From: Diphasiastrum complanatum
Taxonomy: Eukaryota > Streptophyta > Lycopodiopsida > Lycopodiales > Lycopodiaceae
NCBI GenBank assembly: GCA_029204225.1
Contig: CM055099.1
Coordinates: 61,721,753 to 61,785,752 of the forward strand
Direction: 5' to 3'
Length of the DNA: 64,000 nt
A program made the translations under genes and the position numbers. Positions 24,114 through 35,840 of the stretch are shown piece after piece. Under the pieces are notes generated by a model, which was given only the letters and a program-made list of their open reading frames with translations, had not been told where the DNA came from and ran no database searches. Numbering within the stretch: position 1 is the first letter of the stretch; each line of letters starts with the position of its first letter.

Positions 24114-24930
24114 GTTGGCTGGCAACCAAATATAGTAGGTTTCTATCTCTAGCAGAGATTTGAGAGCGACCTAAATTTTAGCATGCTTTTTTGCATTTGT
24201 ATTGATCATGCGAGTGGATCTTGAAGACAAAAGTTTATTTTCAAGGCAATCGGAGTTCATAAGCTGAGATCAAGGATATTTTATGTTGTTCATCAAACAA
24301 ATTTCTTTATTTGTTAAAGAGGTTGAGTACTTTTAAGGTAATATTTTTGTTTCTAGTTTCTAATAGATGATCTCCGTTTTGGATGAGCATAGCTCCCATT
24401 GTGATGAAGAACTATCTTTGTGGCTTGAGAATTGCTCCCCTTTTGGGATGAGATAGCGTCAAGACCCCTTTATGGATGAGCATGATTGTCAAATTTTCGC
24501 GTGTAGGTTTTTGTTGAATCAATAGAACTGAATGTATTTCCATCTTTATGCTTTGCATTGGAGATCTTGTTGAAAGGTCTTAAGCATATACAAGATTCTT
24601 TTCAAGCATATTCAGATCTAAATTTCATTCTATTGCCAGAGGTGATCATAGTTGATCAAGTTTCTTCAAAACCCTACATGCTAGTGAACTATCTAAATCT
24701 TTGTGATTCCACTTTGACTTCATTTGTTGAGAACTTGAATGAGTTCTAGCTACATTAGAACATGGTCCAAAAGGAGTAATCATTTGCTACAAATAGTGGT
24801 ATCATGTTGGAAGCCAATGATAGGCTCAACTCCACAAACTATGCAACTTGGAAAGTTATAAGGACGAAGTCCTTGCTTGAGCTGAATGAACTAATGCAAA
24901 TTGTTTCAAGTGTGGAGGAAATACACCAAG

Positions 24931-27900
24931 TGTGAAAAATTGCCTATATTGGCAATTCTAGCTATGTCAAGTAATGTAAATATGTACATTAGTTGGTCCC
25001 ACATGTGTGAGGCCATGGAGCCACATGGGAAACCTATACTAGAGTAGGTTAGATCACGTCTAAAAAGTGGGCCAAGTTTATTTGGTAGTGATTCCTACTT
25101 TATAGGACCTAATTATTAGATTTATGGAGTAGGTTGACCAACTAACCTCCAATATGGCAAGACTCTAGGAATGAGGCTAGAATGGCAAATTAGGGCAAGA
25201 AAGCTCAATCAACAACCTTATTACATGCTAGAAATTCACCTAACTTGAGGTGAGGAAGTAGATTTCTATGTATCCAATCCTCCATAGTGAGCACTTAGAT
25301 GATTTTTGAGAGCTCATTGGCAAAACTTGAGTTCTACACTATGTACTTTGAATGTTTTTGGATTTAAGCAAGAAGAAAGTGGTTTTCACTTCATTTTCAG
25401 TCTACAGGCCGTACTGAGTATTGGTTTCACACGTGTGTGGGGTGTACAACTCTTTTGATCAATGATTGTAGATTGCCCTTGATTGATAGATGCTAAATTG
25501 CTAATCTAGATCTCAAAATTGTGTGTCTAGTTTGCATTTGTTTTGTGATCAATCGATCAATCACTCTTGTGAGGCATTATTGCACTCATTTAAGGTCCAA
25601 AGTACTATACTGTGACATGGTATCAGAGCGAGGTATAAGAGTCAATCATAGATCTTGTGTACAATCCAAAATTTTTAAGTTTTTGATCTAAAAAGCTAGT
25701 TTTGGAAGGCCAACTAGAAATTGGATGTTTGGATGAAAATTTGTGGATCAAAGTTTATCGTGGACTGATTCTGTACTGTTCACACGTGTGGATAGGTCTG
25801 CACCCCCCAAATTTTGTTTGATTATTCATTAGATCCATAAAATTCATTGTCACAGATCTTGATGAGTTTTTTTTTATGCTAGATCTAGGAGAAAGCATCA
25901 ACGTTTGCATGCCATTGATTGGATTTGACTTTGTGTCATTGAATCTAATTAATTGAGGCTGGATCAAGCCCTCTTAAAGTGTTTAATAGGTCTTGAAAAA
26001 CCATCAAGAATAAAGTACAGGATTTTAGCCATTTTTTGTCCAAAAATAGTCACAATTGACTTGATTTGATTGTAGATTGATTGGATCTCATCTCATCTTC
26101 ATTTCATCTTTGTGAGAAAGTGCTAGAATCGTGGTGAGAAGTCCATTGAGTGGGCTAGAAACCAAATTTGCGATAATCACTACAAGAGACCTTTGTGACT
26201 TTCTAGAATCAATCAAACCAATTTTTTGTTCATTTTTTGTTGTAGAATTTCGTTAGGAGAATAATATTAATTGATGCTTTCCTTCTAGAATCTTTTGAGA
26301 GGTTAAACTCTACAATTATTCTATTTGGAAAGTGAGGAAGGAGCCACTAGGTGCTCCAAGACCTTTTTGAATTTGTGATTGAAGAAGAGGATGAACCTCT
26401 TAGTGTACAAGAGTCAATTAGATACAAGAAGAAAGCTAGGCTAGCACTTCGTTGTATTAAAATGAATGTTAGTAATGATATTTTGAAAGTGTAGAATAAG
26501 TGGTGTAGGTACTATTCCATTGTACTTGGGATCATCCAAAAGGATGAATCTTGAAAATGTCCTTTATGTACCATCTATCACTAAGAATTTGTTGAGTGTT
26601 GGCCAATTAATGGATAATGGCCTTGATGTACAATTTAAGCATGGAGTTTGTTCCATCTTCAAGAATGAGGATTACATAGCTAAGGAATTTAAACAAGGTA
26701 GATTGTTTAAATTAGATGCTAATGTAGAAATGGAGAGTGCTAGCATGGCAAAGGAGCAGATCACCAATGTGGAGCTATGGCACAAAAGGTTGGGCCACCC
26801 CAAATTCAAAGCTATTGTTGGTTGATTCTGACGAATCCCCAAGATACTCGGATAGAGCTACCCAAGAGCACCTCTCACCTTAGACCGAGGAGGTCTCTGA
26901 GAAGACGAGATGAATGAAGACTGAGAGCCAAGTATGAGAGTCGAGGAATACTAGTAGTAATGACAAGCAAGAACTGTGTAAGCCTCATGGTGAATCCCGA
27001 AAGATGGAATGACCATGTAGGAACTAGTATTTCTAGGCAAATGTAATAAATGCAAGTAGACCCCTCTTAAAGAAAGTAGAGTGAGCCACCTTTTGATGGT
27101 GACCTCCTGAGTGGAGAGCATTATTCCACTTGTAATTTGTGAAATGTGGAAATTCCACTAGGATGCCACCTAAGGAGCTCTCTTGCTTATTTAAGAGACT
27201 CCCTCTTTGTGAAGAGGAGCTTTTTGTGTATTGTATCAACTCCATGCTGAAATGAGAAGAGCCTCCACGAGTTTTGGTGCATCCATTGAGCTCCTTGATC
27301 ATGCTTGTTTCTTGAGTGAATGCATTCATGATCTTGCCCTTCCCTCCTATGAGTGTGGTTGTGGATTGTAGAGTGGATTAGATTTCCTGCTTTTCTAGTT
27401 GTGGATTAGTTTTCATTTCTTGTTTGTGGATTAATGTAGGAATCAGCATTGAAGTAAACTAAATAGGCTGGGTTTGTGGTGTAGCTCTTGCATATCTCCT
27501 TACATCTCTGTTCTTGATGTTCTTGGGATGTCCAAGAATCAAAAGACTGGTTGGTTTCTTGATTCTTGGACTTCTAAAATTCTGTAGATTAGTTCTTGTT
27601 TCTTGTTCTGTGGATTAATGCAGGAGTAGCTTAATTTTAGTGATGTGTAGGATCTGATTCAGTTCGTGTTAGAGTAGGTAGCTGTAGATTGAATGTTCAT
27701 TTGGGCTGCATACTGATCTGTCTATAGAATGTTCATGGCTTGCATCTCTGTTTGAATGTGAGTGCTGTCAAGAGAGAACTACCCTGAGTTGTCCTCTGAC
27801 AGGCATGACAAAATGCTACAAAGATAATATGTCCCTTCTGCTGCTTTTGGGCTTTAAACAAGAAAGAATAACTGTAAGCAAGAGCCCACCTTCTCTGTTG

Positions 27901-29162
27901 ATAGGCAGAAGTAGAAGCAAGCAAAAGAACACTAGTAAACGGATTCTAGAGTGTAGAATTTGTAAATAGCTATGGACTCCACGTGTGCAAAGGAGCTTGC
28001 ACTCGGCCTCCCCAAGAGTTTTTCAAGATGTAGCAAGCATTGTGAGGCTTGTAGTCTCTCAAAGGCTCATAAGCTTCCATTCTCAAAAATCTACTACAAT
28101 ATCAAACACTCCTCTTGAGATCATACATTCGGATGTGCATAGCTTCTCTCAAGAATCTAATGGTGGTGCTAAGTACTATGTATCCTTTATTGATGATCAT
28201 TCAAGATATGCTTGGATTTACCTCGTCTTACAAAATTTTAGTGATTGATTCATTTGTAAAGTTCAAAATTCTAGCTGAAAATCAACTTAACCAAGATTAA
28301 GATATTGAGATGTGATAATGGAGGAGAGTACATCTCCAACAGAATAATAGAGTTTTGTAATGATAATGGCATTAAGAGGGACCTATCTTGTCCTTATGCC
28401 GCTCAACAAAATGGAGTGGCAAAGAGGAAAAATAGATCCCGTTGTGAGTGTGCTAAAGCCTTAAGGCTAGATGCTTCTCAATTAATAAAAGTATCATATT
28501 TTCCAAAGCTAGATTTCAAGAAGAGTGTCAAAAATTGCCTGTATTGGCAAATCTAGCTGTGTCAAATAATGTAAATATGTAAATTAGTGGGTCTCACACG
28601 TGTGAGGCCATGGAGACACGTGAGAAACCTATACTAGAGTAGGTTAGATCATGCCTAAAAAGTGGGTCAAGTTTGTTTGGTAGCAATTTCTACTTTATAG
28701 GACCTAATTCCTAGATTTATGGAGTAGGTTGACCACCAATATGGCAAGACTTTAGGAATGAGGCTAGAATGGAAAATTAGGCAAGAAAGCTCAATCAACT
28801 TCCTTACTACATGCTGGAAATTCACCTAACTCAAGGTGAGGAAGTAGCTTTCTATGTATCCAATCCTCCATAGTGAACACTTAGATTATTTTTGAGAGCT
28901 TATTGGCAAAACTCGAGTTCTACACTATCTACTTTGAATGTTTTTGGATCTAAGCAAGAAAAAAGTGGTTTTCACTTCATTTTCATTCTACAGGCCGTAC
29001 TGAGTATTGTTTCACACGTGTGTGTGGTTTACATCTCTTTTGATCAATGATTGTAGATTGCTCTTGATTGATAGATGCTAAATTGCTAATCTAGATCTCA
29101 AAATTGTGTGTCTAGTTTGCATTCATGCACTCATTTAAGGTCCAAAGTACTATAATTTGACA
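24931..29162 (+). mobile_element. Copia element D, nested in Copia C
   Basis: LTRs 24931-25617 and 28526-29162 (TG...CA) are flanked by CCAAG (24926-24930, 29163-29167). The primer-binding site TGGTATCAGAGC starts at 25618. Coding pieces on the plus strand are the end of the protease region and pre-integrase (LWHKRLGHPKFKA near 26770), then integrase (FIDDHSRYAWIY; CDNGGEYIS near 28310). Reverse transcriptase and RNase H were not recognised. The element is interrupted by element R (26816-27968). It is broken, with several breaks. LTR divergence is roughly 8-10% by eye, so it is considerably older than the 4412-10561 copy. Both LTRs contain CACGTGTG-type words. Confidence 0.9.
26816..27968 (+). 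mobile_element. Non-coding element R inserted in Copia D
   Basis: 1153 bp between duplicated GCTAT (26811-26815, 27969-27973); across it the integrase of element D continues, which confirms the insertion. It begins TGTTGG, has no coding capacity and no obvious terminal inverted repeats. Related copies lie at 54392-55180 (+) and 44868-45235 (-). A solo LTR or a non-autonomous LTR-type element would fit the 5-bp duplication and TG start, but the end is not CA, so the class is open. Confidence 0.7.
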
Positions 29163-29929
29163 CCAAGTACTTCATTGATTGTTTTTCACATCATTAAGAT
29201 GAATGTTACTGATGAGCTTCTTAAAGAAGTTGGTAAGTGCACTTCTTCAAGTGATGCATGAAATGCATTGAAGAAGGTATGAATCTAAGTCCACTTCTAG
29301 GGTATTTTCCCTAAGGAGGAAAATAATACCCTCCATAGTAGTCTTACCTCTCTATATAGAGCAAGAACTATGTGCTCTTCACACAGATGGTTGCGTTGCA
29401 GTTCTCACTGCCACTAGCCATCTGTGAGAAAGGAAAGGGAAAATGCTAACACTTTTATCTTAAAAGATAAGACTTTGAATGATGATCTAGCATGCATAGT
29501 TTGCCGAGTGTTAGAAAACTTGCAAGAGGTCTTGGTGGCTAAAAACCATAGGTTATGATCAAAAGGTGGAGGCTCTTTTCCTCATGGTGGAAGAGAAGAG
29601 GCACTCTTCTTAAAGGGCAACTTCAAAGGCGAAGACAAAGGCAAAGGTAAGGGGTTTGCTAATTTCTCATTATCATTTGTCGTGCATCATCATGCGACAA
29701 ATCTGCCAAACCAAATGAGTCTATCTTTAATTCTACCCAAATATCTCCTATAGCTTCGTTATTAATAAATTGATCTTCACAAGCTGATGGTGATGGTGAC
29801 AACGAGGGAGACCCTATACATTGTGCAATATCAAACAAATATGTAAAAATAGCTAAACATGTTGCAAATTCTCAGTTTCTCTCTTTGTTACTTCCTCGTT
29901 ATTTGTATCCATCGGCTATGGACAATGCC

Positions 29930-30830
29930 TGTACTAATAATATGGATTAATGAGAGAACGTCGTAACCACAATACCAATAGTCTAGGATGGACTAAGAAT
30001 AGAAAATTGATGAAAGTAGATGTACCGACAATGGACATCTCATCCACCAAATGCACAACGAGATGCATTTGAATGGTGCTCGAATGGATGTGGGAAAGTG
30101 TTTCTCAATCAAACACATTGCCTCGATTGAACTTTGTCTTGCTGCCTCAATGGATGCTAGCGGTATCTCCTTGGATTAAATGTATCTTCAAAGAAAAGTA
30201 ATCAACAATAACATACGCATTAGTGAGATCATCATCTTAAATCATCTCTCTAAAAAATAATTGATTAGCATTGATCATACTTCACCAAATCACTGAGTTT
30301 GTAGATTGCACTCCTTAGCTCCTCTGTCAAAAACCCTCTCAGCACCGGCAAGGGAACCACAAACTACATAAACAAAAACAATCTGGTCATTGAGATACGT
30401 ATATGCCTATTGATCATGAAACAAGACATGCTTGAAATATTCATGAGGTCTAGGCAACATAAAAAAACATACCAACCTAAGAAAATTTAGGCCAGTCATG
30501 AGACTTTAGTCCCTTGTGAAGGCATGTCCTGTTGGAGTTCGAAATGAGGCTATCGCCTTCTTTAGAATCACTTCTTCTCTCTAAGAGGATATCCATGGAG
30601 CCTTTGGGAGGGCAATTAAATTCCCTATCATTTGTGGCCATAAATTGGCCATCTTTTCTATTTTCTTCGAGTCGTCTCATGCGGCTTTTTTAATCTTTGG
30701 CACCAGTCAAGTGTTGCAGTAGGTGTCCCTTCTTGATATTTTCCATCGCCAACCCCAAATGCAAATGCAAAGGCTCATCCCTGAACTCATGCCAAGTTGC
30801 ATCCACATGCTTTCAAGCTGAAATGTATGG
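29930..30830 (-). pseudogene. CACTA (En/Spm-like) TNP2 transposase relic
   Basis: The minus strand carries pieces of the C-terminal half of a TNP2-type transposase. Near 30477-30680 it reads RRLEENRKDGQF ending GLKSHDW, matching the GMKSHDCH-type motif of the family. Near 30050-30100 it reads IQMHLVVHLVDEMSIVG, matching the family's MVHLxxHLVDE motif. The frame is broken repeatedly by stops and shifts, the N-terminal half was not found, and it cannot be active. It lies to the left of a plus-strand companion frame at 32133-32760. Confidence 0.7.
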
Positions 30831-30839
30831 TTATTTTGT

Positions 30840-31300
30840 TATTTTAAAGTGTCTTTAATATGTCTTAAATTGCATGGCATGTAATTTCAATATTTGTAAT
30901 TATTGGAGTAGAATGGAGGCAATATTTTTTTTATTTGTACTCAGAATGAAATTCCTTTATTTGGACTCGACATTATCCTGAACTTTTTTAAATGTAATTT
31001 ATTTATGATCCTAAACAGGGTTGTTTTGATGATTTGCTTTCAGGTCTAAGTTCTTTTGAGACCTCAAATTATGACCCAAGTTTAGTATGGGGAGTTAGAT
31101 GTGTAAAATTCTTTTAAGGGATTCCAAGAAACTACCTATCACCACATACCATGTCTGTAATTGCATGAAATTTGACTTTAGTCTTTGTAATTTCTAGGGT
31201 GAAATGGAAGGAGTAAATTTTTTTTGTTTGTTATTGAACTAAACTCATTTATTTGAACTAATTTCTTGCACTAAATTAGATAGGATTTCCATTAGACGAG
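30840..31300. repeat. Diverged duplicated AT-rich sequence, possibly CACTA subterminal
   Basis: A phrase of the type GCATG..TAATTT..TTTGTAATT..GG.GT..AATGGA..G recurs about 290 bp apart (near 30870-30960 and 31140-31230). A weaker match lies near 33020-33060. CACTA elements often carry such internal repeats, but the assignment is a guess. Confidence 0.4.
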
Positions 31301-31474
31301 TTCTAAATCCAAAAAAGCCCCTTTGTATTTTTTCTCACATTTTGCTTACACATGAACCAATCAAACACTCAAATTTGAAATCTAGGTAACGTAGCTCATC
31401 AATTTTTTTTTAAAAAAAAGTATTCTTAATAATGCTATAATTCACTGTTGGGGGCAGCCCGCAAGCATGACATG

Positions 31475-31925
31475 TTATTCATAGTATAATATGCAATTTA
31501 TCATTAAAAATAGTATAACTTTTTAATTGTAGCCTCGATTGAGATGTAAATTATACCATTGGAAAACGCTCGTCGATGAGAGCTTTCTAACAGTACCCTA
31601 CATGACCTATATCCGAGCTACCATTCAAAAGTTATAGCTAGTCAAAGTTTTTGAAAAAGTCAAATATCGCTTCTGTGAGAGGGTACTCTATGGTCGCACA
31701 GAAGCGATATTTGGTCAAAAGGGTCCTTTATCCAAACAGAAGAGGTATTGGATCTTTTTAAACTTTGACCGGCTATAACTTTTGAGCGGTTGCTCTGAAG
31801 TAGGTCATGTAGGGTACCGTTGGAAACTCTTGTCGAACACTTCCCAATGATTGAATTTTCGTCTCAATCAGAGCTCAGGTTAAAAATCTATACTATTATT
31901 AATGAACTATAAACGATAATGTACA
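31475..31925. repeat. Foldback element with long imperfect inverted repeats
   Basis: Arms of about 190-200 bp (about 31480-31677 and 31697-31925) are inverted copies at roughly 70-75% identity by eye. Matched words include ACCCTACATGACCTA against its complement, and AAAAGTTATAGC. At the apex a perfect 16-bp stem (31662-31677 with 31697-31712; AAATATCGCTTCTGTG) encloses a 19-nt loop. There is no coding. A MITE or foldback transposon is likely; the transcript could form a long hairpin. Confidence 0.85.
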
Positions 31926-32132
31926 TAGAATGGTTAAGCATCGAAAATAGTGCGAGCAGAAATAAAAATGCATTTAGGCAAAAAATGAATTTATTTTGGT
32001 AATTTACATTAAGAACCTTTGTCAATCTATGTGGCATTTCTTATAGGGTCTTTTTTGGATTCAAAATTTCTCTAATGAATTTCTAAAACCGTCTTTGGTT
32101 GGTTGCAGTGATTATCCCACAATTTATCGATT

Positions 32133-32760
32133 GTGTCTGATGACATGTCTCCCAATCAGGGATCTGGCCGTAGTCGTGGGTCATGTCGTTTTCCCTCCAT
32201 GAGTGATGATGAGGTCCTCAATTACAAAAATGGGATGTCCTCGCAGGCAAGCAAACTCATGGAGAGATTAAGAGCTGGATGGGAGGCACAAAGTTCTAGT
32301 AGGTTGGTGGTCTTCTACCCGTCAACCTCCTCTCGCTATGGGGAGATCTAGTCTCCACACCCCTCCTACCAAGGTGTTTCTTCGTCCCACGAGGGTCTCT
32401 CCAGCAGGAGTCCCTTTGCATCATAATGCCAGTGCCTCTTCTTGGCATTCTCAAGAGAAGAGAGATCATACTAGGAGGAGCCACCTCAACAACGGCTCCT
32501 ATTGTGGAGGTTGCGTGATGATGTCGCTCTTGCTAATCTTCTTGTAGTACTATCTTAGATTATTTGTGTATTTGTTTAAATTAGAATCACAATTTTGTTG
32601 GTTTACACAAAAATCTGCCGGAAAGCAATTTTCCACCAAGGAAGAGTACAAGTATGCGTATTCCAGCAATATGCAATCATTACTCGAATTATTGGAGAGA
32701 CAAGGAGTGAGAATCAATTGGGATACTGCTTCTGAGGCATGCCTTCAAAATATATTTTAA
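32133..32760 (+). pseudogene. Probable second gene of a CACTA relic
   Basis: Plus-strand frames at 32133-32351 (GSGRSRGS then a Ser/Arg-rich stretch) and 32566-32760. The latter contains FSTKEEYKYAYSSN followed by a Leu-rich LLELLERQG. The TKEEYxxA motif and what follows resemble a frame beside the other TNP2 copy (minus strand, about 41715-41825: PTKEEYDFAFRES), which also points away from its transposase. It is probably the accessory (Transposase_24-like) gene of the same relic as 29930-30830. It is broken into several frames. Confidence 0.45.
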
Positions 32761-33569
32761 CTTCACTACATTCATGTTGTCTGACTCGCACTCTCACCAT
32801 ATTTCTTAGAAAACTTATTCAACTTCGTTGCACGCAGGTATGTTAGTCCCAATCCCATGCATCTTAGTCACATGAGTCTGATGTCCATGGACAGGGACGA
32901 GGACGACTCAACTGGATTTAATTAGGTACATGTATGTGAGTTTTTAGTTTGTAATATATTTTTGTACTTGGACCATTTATGTATGAATATATATTTTGTT
33001 TATGATAAGTGTCCTTAATTAGTCTTTAAGTGCATGAAATGTAACTCAAATTTTTGCAAATTTTTTTATTAACAATTATAAACAAATGATTTTGCTTGCC
33101 AACTTCATAAGAAGTGGTGCAAAAGACTCTTGAGATTGTGTATTGGCTCCATTCTGCCCTAATTTTTTTTTTTGGATTTATGCTCTCTCGGAATAATCCT
33201 CGAAGTAATGCTCTGTATGCCCCTTGGAAGGTCCACCCTCGGAAGACCTTTTATACCAGATGAGTGTATAACCCAAGAGATATTCTGAGCCCCCTTGATG
33301 TATGAATCCTTGGAAGACACTCAATAATGATCAGTCCACAACCCAAGGGATATTCAGAGGTCCCTCGATATATCCCTCAAAAATCCTCTCTTTAAACAAC
33401 AGGAAAATACTATGGGGATATATACCTGGGCCCCCGATGCAATTATTGAGGTTCTGTTATCGAGGCATAATTGTTGGACATACCGGCGTGTATGAATTTT
33501 TTTGAAATTTTTTTTGCTTCAGAGAAGCCTCGATAATAGGGTAAAAAATCTGCGAATAGTGGCAAAAAA

Positions 33570-34156
33570 TTGTCAACTAGTACTTGGCTATTTTGGGCAT
33601 TTTAGAGGCCAAAAATCAAACTTCTCACACATGGGTAGGTGATTAATATAGCATTATTTATTATTGTTAGACAAGTCTTAGAAGTGGTAGACCTTAAATC
33701 CCACAACATGGCTCTAATGTGATTTGGCCATATGGAGCAAAATTGGTAGATTAGGACTATATGACTTGAGAGAGAGGAGAGTGAGTCATCTCTCACACCT
33801 GTTAATAGGGTAAAAGGCATGGATAAAGTGAAGCCTTTGTCCATATTTGGTTTAGAGGCATACTATAATCTTATTTTGGCATTCTTCTAGAGATTATGTT
33901 GTGTGCTTGATGTACAGTGCAGATAAGTGATGATTTAAATGTCATCTTGCTATTCAATTTGTATGGCTTGTTAACAAAGGCTTAGGTTTAGATATGAGCA
34001 TGCTATGAATATCTTTTGATTCTATTAGTTTTGGTTAGTGATTTTGATCAAACTAGCAAGAGCCTGAGTGAATGCATAGTCTAACATAAAAGGATTTTGT
34101 GATTAGTGCAATCATTTTTGGCTTAAATCTAACATTTTGGATTTAAAATTTTTACA
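33570..34156 (+). repeat. LTR related to the left LTR of Copia C
   Basis: It matches 23530-24113 along its length and ends ATTTTTACA. It may be the right LTR of element C or a solo LTR. Its proposed start (TGTCAACTAGTACTTGGC) recurs in reverse at 58351-58377. Confidence 0.7.
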
Positions 34157-34174
34157 CACACACACACACACACA
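34154..34174 (+). repeat. (AC)n microsatellite
   Basis: About 21 bp, directly at the end of the C-type LTR. Confidence 0.9.
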
Positions 34175-34271
34175 TCCATCATATTGAAGAGTTCCAATCC
34201 AAAAACCTCTCATTTTACTTTTTCATCATCCATGATTCTAAATTGGATTAATTTTAGCCCGTATGATAAGC

Positions 34272-35840
34272 CTAAGCTCGAGATTGTGTTGATGCTGCCT
34301 GCTGTCGAAGCTGGACTTGGTATAGTGAAGGTATGGAAGGATCTATTGGGCCAATCACCCCTGTGACTTCTCCACTTGCAAATTCTTGGACTTGGTTCAG
34401 CGACGGCGAGGTACACCCGAGTGCCCAGTTATACGATCCTGGAGGATTTATCACATTAATCGCTGCAGCACTGCAGTTATATGCAACACCATACCCCACG
34501 CCATAGCCTTGTCCCGATCCTAGAAGCCCCCGATTGATCATGTCTAGACTGCCACTCTTTATGTCTACATTGTCGTAGAGCAATCCGGTTGCGAAGAAGG
34601 CATGTGGCTGGGCGTGATTCACCCCCGAACTTTTGCAATTAAAGAAGACGTTGGGACCCTGCACTCGATTGTTGGTAAGTAAGGATATCTGGTTGTCTCC
34701 TGCCACATGCGTGTCCCGTACTAGGATCTGCTGGGCAGGAGTCTCTAGAGCGATGTCGAAAGGCTTGATACCAGCGGAGGGAGCTGGAATTGTTCTGCTG
34801 AGGTTCAGCCGCTCCACTGTGATTTTGCTACCACTGATCCACACAGTGGCTTGATTCCCACTCATGCTACCCGTTACACTGCCACCAAAATCTACCACAA
34901 CCATGTTGCTGAACCACGCATCTTCCACGTTAGTTGTTTGTATGAAGCTTCCCGTGCCGGTGGGCTTGGTGGCCTCTTTTAAAGCCATAAGATCTTGAAT
35001 GCCCACGTTGGAGATTCTATTTTGAACTGGCAGCTGAATGCATTGAACCCGCGCAAGAAAGTTTCCACCAAGGAAATGCTGATCTATTCGAGTCGGAACT
35101 GCAACATCCAGAATAAGCATGCTGCCAGAAACATTGCCGAGTACACGCTCAAAAGTGGTCAGGCTTCCTATATCATCTTTCCATAGTTCGGTCATTCCCA
35201 TCATTTGGATCCATGCGGCCGTCCATGGAATGGAAATTTGTACCTTATCTCCGACATGGAAGCCAGTGGAATTATCAACGATCAATACCTTTGATCCTGA
35301 AGGTATAGTTGCAGTGATGATTGCCGATCGCCCAGCTCCTTGAATTTGACCCCACGTTCCAACTTTAAATAGGACACTTGCTGGAAGACCATGGGCATTC
35401 AACACCGTGCCATGTTGTGGCGATATGCCGCTACCTTGGATTACTACACCGCTAGCTTGTATCACAATAGTTTTGCTTCCGACGTTGAATGTGCCTGGAG
35501 CCAGCTTCACCGCTCCTCGAAAGCCATTCTTATCTAGAGGCAAGGATGAAACTTCGTTGATGGCTGCTTGAATCTGATTAGTGTCGTCTCCACCTGAGGG
35601 ATGGAGTGTCTTCATCACAGCAACAGAAGGAATGACATCGTCCTTACCTTTGTATCCCACAGCTGAAAAATCCATGATTGTGTCCCCATTTAGCATGGCC
35701 TTGTAGACCAGCTTTCCTGAAGCATCAGTCGACACCAAGTATTGTTCAGGCTGGGATAGTATAAGACAATCTTTGATCACGAAATTGGTGATAGTCACTA
35801 TAACGATTAAAAAGATAATCCACACTTGGAATGGATCCAT
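34272..35840 (-). CDS. Secreted right-handed beta-helix (pectate-lyase-fold) protein
   Basis: A single uninterrupted frame of 522 residues without introns. The N-terminus is a membrane-entry signal (hydrophobic residues about 7-21, MDPFQVWIIFLIVIV...), so it probably enters the secretory pathway for the wall or apoplast. Residues about 55-140 carry the opening of a beta-helix family: DFSAVGYKG, then GDDTNQIQAAINEVSSLP, GFRGAVKLAPGTFNV and SGVVIQGSG. The rest has the Gly/Asn/Val-rich rungs of a parallel beta-helix, for example VWISGSKITVERLNLS and RDTHVAGDNQIS. I know this opening mainly from secreted bacterial and fungal proteins annotated as pectate-lyase-superfamily. Whether it is a lyase, a hydrolase or only a binder cannot be told; I see no assured catalytic set. 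The gene looks intact. A weak TATA-like ATATAG lies about 50 bp before the ATG. Its neighbours are repeats, with no partner gene. Confidence 0.85.
   Translation of the reverse strand: MDPFQVWIIFLIVIVTITNFVIKDCLILSQPEQYLVSTDASGKLVYKAMLNGDTIMDFSAVGYKGKDDVIPSVAVMKTLHPSGGDDTNQIQAAINEVSSLPLDKNGFRGAVKLAPGTFNVGSKTIVIQASGVVIQGSGISPQHGTVLNAHGLPASVLFKVGTWGQIQGAGRSAIITATIPSGSKVLIVDNSTGFHVGDKVQISIPWTAAWIQMMGMTELWKDDIGSLTTFERVLGNVSGSMLILDVAVPTRIDQHFLGGNFLARVQCIQLPVQNRISNVGIQDLMALKEATKPTGTGSFIQTTNVEDAWFSNMVVVDFGGSVTGSMSGNQATVWISGSKITVERLNLSRTIPAPSAGIKPFDIALETPAQQILVRDTHVAGDNQISLLTNNRVQGPNVFFNCKSSGVNHAQPHAFFATGLLYDNVDIKSGSLDMINRGLLGSGQGYGVGYGVAYNCSAAAINVINPPGSYNWALGCTSPSLNQVQEFASGEVTGVIGPIDPSIPSLYQVQLRQQAASTQSRA

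Larger units (their letters stand above)
23530..34156 (+). mobile_element. Old Copia element C, filled by later insertions
   Basis: The left LTR ends at 24113 with CA, followed at once by a primer-binding site (TGGTATTAGAG). A Copia gag start (LEANDRLNSTNYATWK) lies near 24805-24920. The gag continues after the inserted element D at 29168 (IKMNVTDELLKEVGKCTSS) and fades near 29680. A related LTR lies at about 33570-34156. If both LTRs belong to one element, C now spans over 10 kb because D (24931-29162) and a CACTA relic lie inside it. The left LTR start is uncertain. The element is broken, with many breaks, and is older than D. Confidence 0.6.

Noticed and set aside
34633-35343. Plus-strand frames across the beta-helix gene
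   Set aside because: Shadows of the strong minus-strand coding frame.
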